Shown: positions 17,502 through 25,748 of the stretch, one piece after another
Layout: each line of letters starts with the position of its first letter
How positions within the stretch are numbered: position 1 is the first letter of the stretch
Source: Variovorax sp. MHTC-1
Lineage (GTDB): Bacteria > Pseudomonadota > Gammaproteobacteria > Burkholderiales > Burkholderiaceae_C
Direction of reading: 5' to 3'
NCBI RefSeq assembly: GCF_003984645.1
Contig: NZ_RWKI01000010.1
Span: 1-64,000, forward strand
DNA: 64,000 nucleotides
Made by a program: the position numbers and the translations under genes
The notes under the pieces: model-generated
Database searches by the model: none
What the model saw: only the letters and a program-made list of their open reading frames with translations
What the model was told of the DNA's origin: nothing

Positions 17502-17870
17502 ATGGACTTTGCGATCGTCCTCGCCTTGCTCAGCCTCTTTGCCGCGACCCTTCTTTCCAACCTTCTGGCGCGCCGGCGCGAAAAAGTCCTGGAGTTCGAT
17601 CCCCTGACGAGCGAGGCGCGCGAGCTGCTGCTGCGGGAACGGGCCGCACCCGTTCCGCTGTGCCCCACGCTCACGCCCGCACACTGGGCCCGCATCGAAG
17701 CCGCGCAGCCTTCCTGGCGGCGGCAGGTGTTCGAGGCGGCCCGGGAACGTTACTTCGAGGCGCGTAACGCCTTTTCCCGCAACGACATCGATGGCGAGCT
17801 CTACTACCCGAATCCCGCCGTGGTCGCCGGCGCGGCGCACCAGGTGCTGGTGCTCACCGAGCGCTTCTGA
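17502..17870 (+). CDS. Hypothetical protein with one membrane anchor
   Basis: This 122-residue protein begins with one hydrophobic helix (FAIVLALLSLFAATLLSNLLA) followed by RRRE, which suggests an N-terminal inner-membrane anchor with the rest in the cytoplasm. The soluble part is rich in charged residues and has no motif I recognise. It follows the small gene at 17257 and converges with the MarR gene after 11 bases. Its codon use and length support a real gene, but no function can be given. Confidence 0.6.
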   Translation: MDFAIVLALLSLFAATLLSNLLARRREKVLEFDPLTSEARELLLRERAAPVPLCPTLTPAHWARIEAAQPSWRRQVFEAARERYFEARNAFSRNDIDGELYYPNPAVVAGAAHQVLVLTERF

Positions 17871-17881
17871 GCCTCCAGGGA

Positions 17882-18364
17882 TCAGTGATAGATCTTCTGC
17901 AGTAAGCGGATCAGCGTCTCGCGCTCGCGCGTCGTGAGGCGTGCGCTGGCCTCCGCCTCCAGTTCGACCACCGTCCGCTCCGCGTCGCGCACCAGGGAAA
18001 CGCCCGCCGGCGTCAGGTACAGGCCGATCGCGCGGCCGTCGTGCGGATGGGGGCGGCGCTCGATCAGGCCGCGGCTGTCCATCGCAGAGATCAGGCTCAC
18101 CAGGTTGGGCGGCAGGATGTCGAGAGTGGCGCACAGCTGGCGCGAGGTGGCGCCCGGGTTGTGCGCGAGCAGCGAGAGCACCGAGAAGTCGACCTGCTTC
18201 AGGCCGTAGGCCGCCATGCGTTCCGCGAACACCGTGCTCACGGCCAGCCAGGCGCGCCGCGCGTTGTAGCCGACCAGGGCTTCGAGCACACGGGTATCGA
18301 GCTGATCGGGGCGCGGTGGCGCGGCGGCGACGGCGGAAGCGGATTTCTTGCTGGAGACTGCCAT
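17882..18364 (-). CDS. MarR family regulator of the aromatic CoA cluster
   Basis: This 160-residue protein has the MarR winged helix: LKQVDFSVLSLLAHNPGATSRQLCATLDILPPNLVSLISAMDSRGLIERR with the wing HPHDGRAIGLYLTPAG. MarR proteins are dimeric repressors that release DNA when they bind small phenolic or CoA-linked ligands. In hydroxycinnamate clusters a MarR protein (FerR/HcaR-like) responds to the CoA thioester. Here it lies at the downstream end of the acyl-CoA dehydrogenase to enoyl-CoA hydratase genes on the same strand. The likely target is the palindrome at 24719-24733 in front of that unit. Confidence 0.85.
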   Translation of the reverse strand: MAVSSKKSASAVAAAPPRPDQLDTRVLEALVGYNARRAWLAVSTVFAERMAAYGLKQVDFSVLSLLAHNPGATSRQLCATLDILPPNLVSLISAMDSRGLIERRPHPHDGRAIGLYLTPAGVSLVRDAERTVVELEAEASARLTTRERETLIRLLQKIYH

Positions 18365-18412
18365 GCTCGGAGGGTAACTGGCTTGGGCGGCCCGTGCACC
18401 GGCGGCCGTCGC

Positions 18413-20134
18413 CTAGGTGCCAGCCTGTGCAACGGCTTCGCAGGCGCGCTTGACGATGCCCAGGCGCATCTCGAACTCCGGCAGCACCCAGCGGCGGAAG
18501 GCAGCCGCCGGCCTGGACCAGCGTGCTTCCTGCGGCGCCGCCCGCTCGATACGCGCCCACGCCCAGGCCAGCATGGTCAGCATGACGACCCGCAGGTAAT
18601 CGTCGGCCACTTCATAGGGCAGGGCCGGATCGGCATCCGCCGCCATGACCACCGTGGTGCCGAGGTAGCGCAGCTGCGCAAGCCGGCGCTGCACCTCGGC
18701 TTCGATCTCGCGCGAGGCATCGAGCTCGTCGCGCAGTTCGATCAGGAGCGCCGACATGCCGGCGCCGCCATCCGCCAGCACCTTGCGCACCAGCAGGTCG
18801 ATGGCCTGGATCTCGTTGGTGCCCTCGTAGATCATGGTCACGCGCGCATCGCGCAGCACCTGCTCGATGCCCCACTCGCGCACATAGCCGTGGCCGCCGA
18901 AGACCTGCAGGCATTCGCTGGCGCCCTGAAAAGCCTGCTGCGTGCAGGCCGCCTTGAGCACCGGCGTGACCAGCGCACACCAGCGCTGCGCGCGTTCCCG
19001 CGCCTTGGCATCGCCATCGTGCCGCGCGATGTCGAGCTGCAGCGCGGTGCGGTAGGCGAGGAGCCGCGCGCCGTCGATCCAGGCGCGCTGCGTCTCGAGG
19101 ATGCGGCGCATCGCCGGATGCTCGGCGATCAGATCGGCCGGCTCGGCGCCGCGGCTGGCCGGCGCCGAGCCGGGGGCGCGCATCTGGCGCCGCTCGTGCG
19201 CATAGGCATCGGCCTTCTGCCAGGCCGCGTCGAGCAGGCCGATGCCTTGCAGCGCGACATGCAGCCGCGCCGCGTTCATCATCACGAACATCGCGGCCAG
19301 CCCGCGGTTCGGTTCGCCGATCAGCCAGCCGGTGGCCTCGTCGAAGCGCATGACGCAGGTCGGGCTGCCGTGCAGGCCCATCTTTTCCTCGATGCGCTCG
19401 CAGTGCACCGCGTTGCGCGTGCCGTCGGGCAGCACTTTGGGCACCAGCGCCAGCGACAGGCCCTTGGGCCCGGCCGGCGCATCCGGTAGGCGGCACAGCA
19501 CCAGGTGGACGATGTTCTCGGTGAGGTCGTGCTCGCCGCCCGAGATGAAGATCTTGCCGCCCGTCACGCGATGGCTGCCGTCGGCCTGCGGCACGGCGCG
19601 CGTGCGCACCTGGCCCAGGTCGCTGCCGGCATGGGCCTCGGTCAGGCACATGGTCGCGAGCCATTCGCCGCTCGCGATCTTCGAGAGGTAGCGCTGCTTC
19701 AGTTCCTCGCTGCCGTGATGCCTGATGCATTCGTAGGCGCCGTGCAGCAGCCCGGGCGCCATCGTGAGGCCGAGGTTGGCCGCGCTGAGCCATTCGAACA
19801 GGATCGCCTCGAGCACGGCGGGCAGGCCCTGGCCGCCGTCCTCGGGCGCCGCCGAGAGCGCCAGCCAGCCGCCCTGGCTCAAGGCCTGGTAGGCCGCGCG
19901 AAAGCCGGGCGGCGTGTGCACCTCGCCGCCGGCGAAACGGCAGCCTGTTTCGTCGCCCGTGCGGTTGACCGGCGCAATGACCTCGGTGACGAACTTGCCG
20001 GCCTCGTCGAGCACCTGCGCCTGCAGCGCTTCGTCGAATTCTGCGAAGAGCGCGAGCGCGCGCAGGCGCGGCGTCGCGCCGAGCACGGCTTCCAGCAGGA
20101 AGCGCGTTTCGTCCGGACGGGGCCGATAGTCCAT
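18413..20134 (-). CDS. Acyl-CoA dehydrogenase (long form)
   Basis: This 573-residue FAD enzyme of the acyl-CoA dehydrogenase family is longer than the usual 380-400 residues because of an extra C-terminal helical region, as in the PaaI/AidB-like long forms. Seen motifs are the FAD-binding MCLTEAHAGSDLG (near residue 160), GGHGYVREWGIEQVLRDARV and IYEGTNEIQAIDLL, whose glutamate is the catalytic base in this position. It would introduce the 2,3-double bond into an acyl-CoA and pass electrons to ETF. It lies between the MarR gene and a Bug protein gene, in one run with the CoA ligase and hydratase. Confidence 0.9.
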   Translation of the reverse strand: MDYRPRPDETRFLLEAVLGATPRLRALALFAEFDEALQAQVLDEAGKFVTEVIAPVNRTGDETGCRFAGGEVHTPPGFRAAYQALSQGGWLALSAAPEDGGQGLPAVLEAILFEWLSAANLGLTMAPGLLHGAYECIRHHGSEELKQRYLSKIASGEWLATMCLTEAHAGSDLGQVRTRAVPQADGSHRVTGGKIFISGGEHDLTENIVHLVLCRLPDAPAGPKGLSLALVPKVLPDGTRNAVHCERIEEKMGLHGSPTCVMRFDEATGWLIGEPNRGLAAMFVMMNAARLHVALQGIGLLDAAWQKADAYAHERRQMRAPGSAPASRGAEPADLIAEHPAMRRILETQRAWIDGARLLAYRTALQLDIARHDGDAKARERAQRWCALVTPVLKAACTQQAFQGASECLQVFGGHGYVREWGIEQVLRDARVTMIYEGTNEIQAIDLLVRKVLADGGAGMSALLIELRDELDASREIEAEVQRRLAQLRYLGTTVVMAADADPALPYEVADDYLRVVMLTMLAWAWARIERAAPQEARWSRPAAAFRRWVLPEFEMRLGIVKRACEAVAQAGT

Positions 20135-20140
20135 CCCGGA

Positions 20141-21133
20141 TCAGGACTCGGCCGTGAAGCCGACCTTCTTGACCAGCGGACCCCAGCGTTCGAACTCTGC
20201 CTGTTGCGAGCGGGCCATCTCCTCGACCGTGGAGGCCTGGGCGATCAGGCCGACCACCGCCAGGCTGTCGATCACGGCCTTCTCCTTGATCGCGGCGTTG
20301 ATGGCCGCATTGGCGGCGGCGATCGTCGAGGCAGGCGTTTTCGCCGGCGCGTAGAAGCCGAACCACTCCTCGGTCGTCAGCTCCGGGAAGCCCTGCTCGG
20401 CCAAGGTGGGCACCTCGGGCGAGAAGGGCGAGCGCGCCTTGCCGGAGGTGGCGAGTAGGCGCAGCTTGCCGGCCTTGTGGTTGGCGATGAAGTCGCCGCT
20501 GGGCGTCACCATCGAGGCGATCTGGCCGCCCACCACGTCGGTCACGCCGGGAATCGAGCCGCGGTAGGGCACGTGCTTGAGCTCGACGCCGTTGTTGATG
20601 CCGAGCAGGGCGCCGATGAAGTGCGGCGTCGAGCCGGCCGCGGGCGACCCGTAGCTGGCCTCGTTGGGATTGGCCTTGGCCCAGGCCAGGAAGTCCTTGA
20701 CGTTCTTCACGCTGGCCGGCACCAGCGGCCCGACCGCCAGGCCGTGGTGCATCACGGCGGCGATCGACACCGGCGCGAGGTCCTTGAGCGGGTCGTAGCT
20801 GAGCTTCTTGTAGATGTGCGGGTAGATCGAGGTGCAGGAGAAGGGCGTGAGCGCGAGCACGCTGCCGTCGGCGGGCGCCGACTTGAGCAGCTCCAGCGCG
20901 ATGCGCCCCCCCGCGCCGGGCTTGTTCTCGACCACCGCTGAGTTGCGCGTGTAGGCCGAGCCTGCGAGCTTTTCGCCGACGCGGCGCGCCACGCTGTCGC
21001 CGGCGCTGCCGGCCGGGAAGCCGTAGAGGATCTTCACCTGCTCGATGGTCTGGGCCAGCGCGGCCAGCGGGTGCAGGGCGGCGAGCGCGGCTGCCCCGCC
21101 GAGGGTCTGGATGAGATGGCGTCGGGTGGTCAT
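20141..21133 (-). CDS. Bug/TctC family periplasmic solute-binding protein
   Basis: This 330-residue protein has a twin-arginine-like start (TTRRHLIQTLGGAAALAALHPLAALAQ) and the Bug core: ILYGFPAGSAGDSVARRVGEKL, VVENKPGAGGRIA and YGSPAAGSTPHFIGALL. It should bind an organic acid in the periplasm. It ends six bases before the acyl-CoA dehydrogenase gene starts, which indicates cotranscription and suggests that its ligand is the substrate of this pathway. No TctA/TctB membrane subunits are present. It is clearly different in sequence from the other Bug protein at 4870-5871. Confidence 0.88.
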   Translation of the reverse strand: MTTRRHLIQTLGGAAALAALHPLAALAQTIEQVKILYGFPAGSAGDSVARRVGEKLAGSAYTRNSAVVENKPGAGGRIALELLKSAPADGSVLALTPFSCTSIYPHIYKKLSYDPLKDLAPVSIAAVMHHGLAVGPLVPASVKNVKDFLAWAKANPNEASYGSPAAGSTPHFIGALLGINNGVELKHVPYRGSIPGVTDVVGGQIASMVTPSGDFIANHKAGKLRLLATSGKARSPFSPEVPTLAEQGFPELTTEEWFGFYAPAKTPASTIAAANAAINAAIKEKAVIDSLAVVGLIAQASTVEEMARSQQAEFERWGPLVKKVGFTAES

Positions 21134-21185
21134 GGCTTGTCTCCTTCAGTCAGTAGGTCGTCACGAAGTTCGTTGGGCTGGGTTT

Positions 21186-21267
21186 GTTCGGGGGCCGCCG
21201 CGGAACCGGCTTCGCCGGGCCGCTGGCGGCGCCCCCTCGAAGGGGGTTGGCGAAGCGACACGAAGTG
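21186..21267 (-). repeat. Dispersed intergenic repeat, copy B
   Basis: Read on the minus strand this is the same element as at 2806-2884: CACTTCGTGT, then CCCCCTTCGAGGGGGCG, CCAGCGGCCCGGC, AAGCCGGTTCCGCGG and CCCGAAC in the same order, with about four fifths of positions identical by eye. It fills the 156-base gap between the SDR gene and the Bug gene, inside an otherwise tightly packed operon. Confidence 0.8.
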
Positions 21268-21289
21268 CGCGAAGCCTGGGGGTGGTCCA

Positions 21290-22054
21290 CTATCTCGGCG
21301 CCATGCGCAGGGCGCCGTCGAGGCGAATGACTTCGCCGTTGAGGTGGCCGTTGGCGACGATGTGGCAGGCCAACTCGGCAAACTCCGAGGGCTTGCCCAG
21401 GCGCGGCGGGAAGGGGATCGATGCGGCCAGCGATTGCTGGATCGCTTCGGGCAGTTCCTTCAGGAGCGGCGTCGCGAACAGGCCCGGCGCGATGGTGCAG
21501 ACGCGGATGCCGTGCTGGGCCAGGTCGCGCGCCATCGGCAGTGTCATGCCGACCAGGCCGCCCTTCGAGGCGCTGTAGGCCTGCTGGCCGACCTGGCCGT
21601 CGAAGGCCGCGACCGAGGCGGTGAAGAGCATGACGCCGCGCTCGCCGCCGTCGAGCGGATCGAGCTTGGCGCATTGCGCCGCGTAGAGGCGGCTGATGTT
21701 GTAGGCGCCGATCAGGTTGACGTTGACTACGCGCACGAAGTCTTCGAGCGGCGCTGGATTGCCGTCCTTGCCGACGATGCGCTTGGCGCTGCCGATGCCG
21801 GCCACGTTCATGAGGATGCGCGCGGGGCCGTGCGCGGCGGCGGCCTTGTCGAGCGCGGCGTTGACGCTGTCGGTGTTGGTGATGTCGCAGGCGCAGGCGA
21901 TGCCGCCGATCTCTGCTGCGACCTTCTCGGCCAGGGCCGTGTTGACGTCCAGCACGGCCACCTTGGCGCCAAGCCGCGCGAGCTCGCGCGCGGTCGCTTC
22001 GCCCAGGCCCGATGCGCCGCCGGTGACGAGGGCGGCTTGTCCTTCGATCTTCAT
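21290..22054 (-). CDS. Short-chain dehydrogenase, 3-hydroxyacyl-CoA dehydrogenase type
   Basis: This 254-residue classical SDR has the cofactor motif [10 protein letters not shown] (residues 11-20), the NVAG strand motif, the catalytic serine in FTASVAAF and the YSASKGG active-site Tyr-x3-Lys. The overall pattern, with [12 protein letters not shown] and [25 protein letters not shown], resembles human type 2 3-hydroxyacyl-CoA dehydrogenase (HSD10). It would oxidise a 3-hydroxyacyl-CoA with NAD+. Its start overlaps the stop of the CoA ligase gene by four bases, so translation is coupled. Substrate identity is inferred from the CoA ligase and hydratase beside it. Confidence 0.88.
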   Translation of the reverse strand: MKIEGQAALVTGGASGLGEATARELARLGAKVAVLDVNTALAEKVAAEIGGIACACDITNTDSVNAALDKAAAAHGPARILMNVAGIGSAKRIVGKDGNPAPLEDFVRVVNVNLIGAYNISRLYAAQCAKLDPLDGGERGVMLFTASVAAFDGQVGQQAYSASKGGLVGMTLPMARDLAQHGIRVCTIAPGLFATPLLKELPEAIQQSLAASIPFPPRLGKPSEFAELACHIVANGHLNGEVIRLDGALRMAPR

Positions 22055-23916
22055 GGCTTGTCTCCTTCGGGTGTGAATGTGCAGGGGAGGGTGCCGGCGT
22101 GCAGCGCCTCCACCGCGTCCGCGCGGTGCTTGAGCACGGCACGCTGGTTGATCGACCCCTTGTCGGTCACCTCGCCCTTGTCGATCGAGGGTGGCTCGGA
22201 CACCAGCGCCAGGCGCGCGATACGGTTGGCGCTGCCGGTGGCGGACCTCGCGAGTTCGTCGACCAGGCCTTGAAAGTACGCCTGCACCGCGGCGCTTTCG
22301 AGCACTTGCTGCATCGTGGCCTCGGCCCCGAGGTCGGCAAGCTCGCGCACCTTCTGCGTCGGGAAGACCAGCGCGCCGACTTCCTTCAGGTTGATGCCGG
22401 TCAGCACCACGTCCTGCACATAAGGCGCACCGGCGGCGATGATCTTGGCGCGCATCGGCCCGACGCTCACGAAGGTCCCGGTCGCGAGCTTGAAGTCTTC
22501 GGCGATCCGGCCGTCGAAGCGCAGGCCGCGGTGGATGTTGCTTTCGTCGATCCAATTCACCGCGTCGCCGGTGCAGAAGAAGCCCTCTTCGTCGAAGGCG
22601 GCGCGCGTCTCCTCCGCGGCGCGCCAATAGCCCGGCGTGACGTTCGGGCCGCGATAGCGCACCTCGGTCTTGCCGTCGACCTCGATCAGCTTGAGCGTCA
22701 TGCCGGGCGTCGGCACGCCGACGTCGCCGGCGCGCACGTCCGGGCTGTTGATGAACATCGCGGACGGCCCCGACTCCGTCATGCCCAGGCCGGTCGCCAT
22801 GACGATCCGTTCGCCGATCTCGGCCTCCTGGATGGCGTGCAGGCTGTCCCAGACCGGCTGCGCCAGCCCGGCGCCGGAATAGAAGAACATGCGTACGCGC
22901 GACAGCAGCGTTCTGCGCAGCTGCGCGTCGGTCTGCATGGCGTGGGCGATCGCTTCGAAGCCGGTCGGCACGTTGAAGTAGACGGTGGGCGCGATCTCGC
23001 GCAGGTTGCGCAGCGTCTCGCCCATCAGCGCGGGCGTGGGCTTGCCGTCGTCGATGTAGAGCGTGCCGCCGTGGTAGAGCGTGATGCCGACGTTGTGGTT
23101 GCTGCCGAAGGTGTGGTTCCATGGCAGCCAGTCGACCAGCACCGGCGGCTCCTCGGCCAGCGCGGGCATCGACTGGGCGATCTGCATCTGGTTGGCGCAC
23201 CACATGCGCTGCGTGTTGATGACCGCCTTGGGCATCTTGGTCGAACCCGAGGTGAACAGGAACTTGGCGATGGTGTCCGGCCCGGTGGCGGCCATGGCGG
23301 CATCGACCGCTGCTGTGGCGGGCGTCGCGAGCAGGCTGCTCAAGCCAGTGACGGCGCGGTCCGGAAGTTCGCCGCGGTGCAGCACCACCTCGACATCGGG
23401 CGGCACCACCGCCGCGATGGCGCGGCCGAAGCGCGCGGCGTCGCTGGCGAACACCAGCCCGGGCGTCAGCGTGTCGAAGACGTGGCGCAGCTTCTCGTAG
23501 TCCTGGCTGACGGTCGAATAGGCCGGCGAGGCCGGGCAGTAGGGGATGCCGGCGTAGACGCAGCCGAGCGCCAGCAGCGCGTGCTCGAGGCTGTTTTCGC
23601 TCAGGATCATGACCGGGCGTTCGGCGCCGAGCCCGCGTTCGAGCAGTGCCTGCCCGATGCTGCGTGCGCCCGCGAGCGCCTGCGCATAGCTCAGGTGTTG
23701 CCAGTCGCCGGTGCTGCCGTCCGGCAGCTGTTCTCGGCGCGCCATGAAGCTGCGCTCGGGCGCGGCTTCGGCCCAGTGGACCAGCCGGTCGGTGATGCGC
23801 ACCGCATAGTCCTGCAGGGGCTCGGCGGCCTCCAGGTAGCGCACGCCGGGCGCGCCTTCGCTGAGGCGCACCTGGTGCACGCCGAAGGCAAACGGGCGGT
23901 AGCGGACGGCCTTCAT
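22051..23916 (-). CDS. Feruloyl-CoA synthase-like acyl-CoA ligase
   Basis: This 621-residue adenylate-forming enzyme has the AMP-binding P-loop FLFTSGSTKMPKAVINTQ (near residue 220), ATGLGMTESGPSAMF and the hinge region GRIAEDFKLATGTFVSVGP. The length and the motif variants (TKMPKAVINT instead of TGxPKGV) are typical of the feruloyl-CoA synthase branch. It would activate an aromatic acid such as a hydroxycinnamate with ATP and CoA. The gene is coupled by four-base overlaps to both the hydratase upstream and the dehydrogenase downstream. An aryl propionate or another phenolic acid is an alternative substrate. Confidence 0.85.
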   Translation of the reverse strand: MKAVRYRPFAFGVHQVRLSEGAPGVRYLEAAEPLQDYAVRITDRLVHWAEAAPERSFMARREQLPDGSTGDWQHLSYAQALAGARSIGQALLERGLGAERPVMILSENSLEHALLALGCVYAGIPYCPASPAYSTVSQDYEKLRHVFDTLTPGLVFASDAARFGRAIAAVVPPDVEVVLHRGELPDRAVTGLSSLLATPATAAVDAAMAATGPDTIAKFLFTSGSTKMPKAVINTQRMWCANQMQIAQSMPALAEEPPVLVDWLPWNHTFGSNHNVGITLYHGGTLYIDDGKPTPALMGETLRNLREIAPTVYFNVPTGFEAIAHAMQTDAQLRRTLLSRVRMFFYSGAGLAQPVWDSLHAIQEAEIGERIVMATGLGMTESGPSAMFINSPDVRAGDVGVPTPGMTLKLIEVDGKTEVRYRGPNVTPGYWRAAEETRAAFDEEGFFCTGDAVNWIDESNIHRGLRFDGRIAEDFKLATGTFVSVGPMRAKIIAAGAPYVQDVVLTGINLKEVGALVFPTQKVRELADLGAEATMQQVLESAAVQAYFQGLVDELARSATGSANRIARLALVSEPPSIDKGEVTDKGSINQRAVLKHRADAVEALHAGTLPCTFTPEGDKP

Positions 23917-24689
23917 TCCCTGCTCACCTTGCCGGCGCGGCCTTCGAGGAAATCGCGCACGCGCTCCTTGGCCTCTGGGGCGCTCTGGGCGATGCCGGCC
24001 ATCAGCGCCTCGGTGAAGAAGCCGTGGTCGGCCGGCTGCTCGGCGATGCGCGGCAGCGCGTGCATCAGCGCGTAGTTCGTCAGGGGTGCATTGGTGGCGA
24101 CGCGCTTCGCCAGTTCGATCGCCTTGTCCAGGGCCTGGCCTTCGGCGACCAGGTACTGCGCGAAGCCGGCGCGCTCGCCGTCTTCGGCGTTGTAGACGCG
24201 GCCGGTCATCATCATGTCGGTCATGCGGGCGGTGCCGATCAACTTCGGGATGCGGACCGAGCCGCCACCGCCGACGAAGATGCCGCGCGAGCCCTCGGGC
24301 AGGGCATAGAAGGCGGTGCTGTCGGCCACGCGGATGTGGCAGGCGCTTGCGAGCTCGAGCCCGCCGCCGACCACCGCGCCGTGGAGCGCCGCGATCACCG
24401 GCACCGGGCCGTACTGCACGAGGTCCAGCGCCGCATGCCAGAGCCGCGAATGGTGCAGGCCCTGGCCGGCGTCGCGCTCCTTCAGCTCGGAGAGGTCGAG
24501 GCCGGCGCAGAAGTGCGGGCCTTCGCCGTCGATCACGGCGGCGCGCACGCTGGAGGGCAGGTTCTGGAAGGTGTCGCGCAGCGCGAGGATCAGCGCGTCG
24601 GAAAGGGCATTGCGCTTGGCTGCGCGAGTCAGGCGGATGATCGCGATGTCGTCGCGGATTTCGAGTTGAAGGTCGGCAGGATGGGTCAT
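23913..24689 (-). CDS. Enoyl-CoA hydratase/isomerase family protein
   Basis: This 258-residue crotonase-fold protein forms its oxyanion hole from HFCAGLDLSEL and HGAVVGGGLELASAC. Both hydratase glutamates appear to be kept, one in GGGLELA and one in ALPEGSRG. It would hydrate an enoyl-CoA, or act as hydratase-lyase on a hydroxycinnamoyl-CoA. I chose the ATG at 24689 because GGAG lies about nine bases upstream. An ATG at 24707 adds six residues and has no ribosome binding site. It is the first gene of the leftward catabolic unit and is preceded by a palindromic operator candidate. Confidence 0.87.
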   Translation of the reverse strand: MTHPADLQLEIRDDIAIIRLTRAAKRNALSDALILALRDTFQNLPSSVRAAVIDGEGPHFCAGLDLSELKERDAGQGLHHSRLWHAALDLVQYGPVPVIAALHGAVVGGGLELASACHIRVADSTAFYALPEGSRGIFVGGGGSVRIPKLIGTARMTDMMMTGRVYNAEDGERAGFAQYLVAEGQALDKAIELAKRVATNAPLTNYALMHALPRIAEQPADHGFFTEALMAGIAQSAPEAKERVRDFLEGRAGKVSRE

Positions 24690-24718
24690 GGTTGCGCTCC
24701 GGAGCATGATCGATTATG

Positions 24719-24733
24719 GTTATGGATAATAAC
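24719..24733. promoter_or_regulatory. Candidate MarR operator, GTTAT-N5-ATAAC
   Basis: GTTAT (24719-24723) and ATAAC (24729-24733) form a perfect inverted repeat around GGATA, inside an AT-rich patch that stands out in this GC-rich DNA. It lies 30 bases upstream of the enoyl-CoA hydratase start and 60 bases before the divergent amidohydrolase. MarR family sites are usually palindromes of this size, and a MarR gene ends the same operon. Both divergent units could be controlled from it. Confidence 0.6.
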
Positions 24734-24792
24734 TAATTCAAGCCGCACTTCGCCCTTGGACACTGGTACTTACCCGCATTGGAGACAACGCC

Positions 24793-25659
24793 ATGGACCA
24801 TCAGAACCTGATCGCCATCGACACCCACACGCATGCCGAAGTGAGCTGCTGGAATCCCTTCGACAACTATGGCGAGGAATACGATCGCGCGGCGGATAAA
24901 TATTTCCGGTCGAGCCGGCGCCCCACCATCCAGGAGAGCATCGACTACTACCGTGAAAGAAAGATCGGGCTGGTGATGTTCATGGTCGACGCCGAGTCGA
25001 ACATGGGCCGGCGCCGCATCCCGAACGAGGAGATCGCCGACGCGGCGCAGAAGAACAGCGACATCATGATCGCCTTCGCCAGCATCGATCCGCACAAGGG
25101 AAAGATGGGCGCGCGCGAGGCGCGGCGGCTGGTCGAGGAGCACGGCGTCAAGGGCTTCAAGTTCCATCCGACGGTGCAGGGCTATCACCCCTACGACAAG
25201 ATGGCCTGGCCGATCTACGAGGTGATCAACGAGTACGGCTTGCCGGCGGTCTTCCACACCGGCCACAGCGGCATCGGCTCGGGCATGCGCTGCGGCGGCG
25301 GCCTGCGTCTGGAATACAGCAACCCGATGCACCTGGACGACGTCGCGATCGACTTCCCCGACATGCAGATCGTGATGGCGCACCCCAGCTTCCCCTGGCA
25401 GGACGAGGCGCTCAGCGTGGCGACGCACAAGCCCAACGTCTGGATCGACCTGTCGGGCTGGAGCCCCAAGTACTTTCCGAAGCAGCTGGTGCAGTACGCC
25501 AACACGCTGCTGAAAGACCGCATCCTGTTCGGCAGCGACTATCCGCTGATCACGCCGGACCGCTGGATGAAGGATTTCGAGGATGCCGGCTTCAAACCCG
25601 AGGTGATGCCGGGCATCCTCAAGGGCAACGCGGTGCGGCTGCTGAAGCTCGACAGTTAA
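24793..25659 (+). CDS. Amidohydrolase-related metal-dependent hydrolase or decarboxylase
   Basis: This 288-residue protein of the amidohydrolase 2 family begins IAIDTHTHAEVSCWNP, with the metal-binding His-x-His, and continues with FKFHPTVQGYHP, FHTGHSG, MAHPSFPWQ and the late aspartate motif LFGSDYPL. Family members include gamma-resorcylate decarboxylase, other aromatic acid decarboxylases and 4-oxalomesaconate hydratase. It is transcribed divergently from the ferulate-type cluster from a shared control region. An aromatic acid or ring-cleavage product is therefore a plausible substrate, but the reaction cannot be read from the sequence. Confidence 0.85.
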   Translation: MDHQNLIAIDTHTHAEVSCWNPFDNYGEEYDRAADKYFRSSRRPTIQESIDYYRERKIGLVMFMVDAESNMGRRRIPNEEIADAAQKNSDIMIAFASIDPHKGKMGAREARRLVEEHGVKGFKFHPTVQGYHPYDKMAWPIYEVINEYGLPAVFHTGHSGIGSGMRCGGGLRLEYSNPMHLDDVAIDFPDMQIVMAHPSFPWQDEALSVATHKPNVWIDLSGWSPKYFPKQLVQYANTLLKDRILFGSDYPLITPDRWMKDFEDAGFKPEVMPGILKGNAVRLLKLDS

Positions 25660-25677
25660 CGAGCCCCCACGCTCCGT

Positions 25678-25740
25678 CACTTCGTGTACTCGCTGCCCCC
25701 CGAGGGGGCCGCGGCCGCCTTGGGGCGGCCCGGCGCCGGG
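25678..25740 (+). repeat. Dispersed intergenic repeat, shortened copy C
   Basis: This begins with CACTTCGTGTA and has the palindromic core CCCCCCGAGGGGGCC like copies A and B. The right half (GCCTTGGGGCGGCCCGGCGCC) differs, so it is a partial or divergent member. It lies between two convergent genes (amidohydrolase and KefC), where its hairpin-forming core could act as a terminator for both. Confidence 0.65.
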
Positions 25741-25748
25741 CCTGGAGG

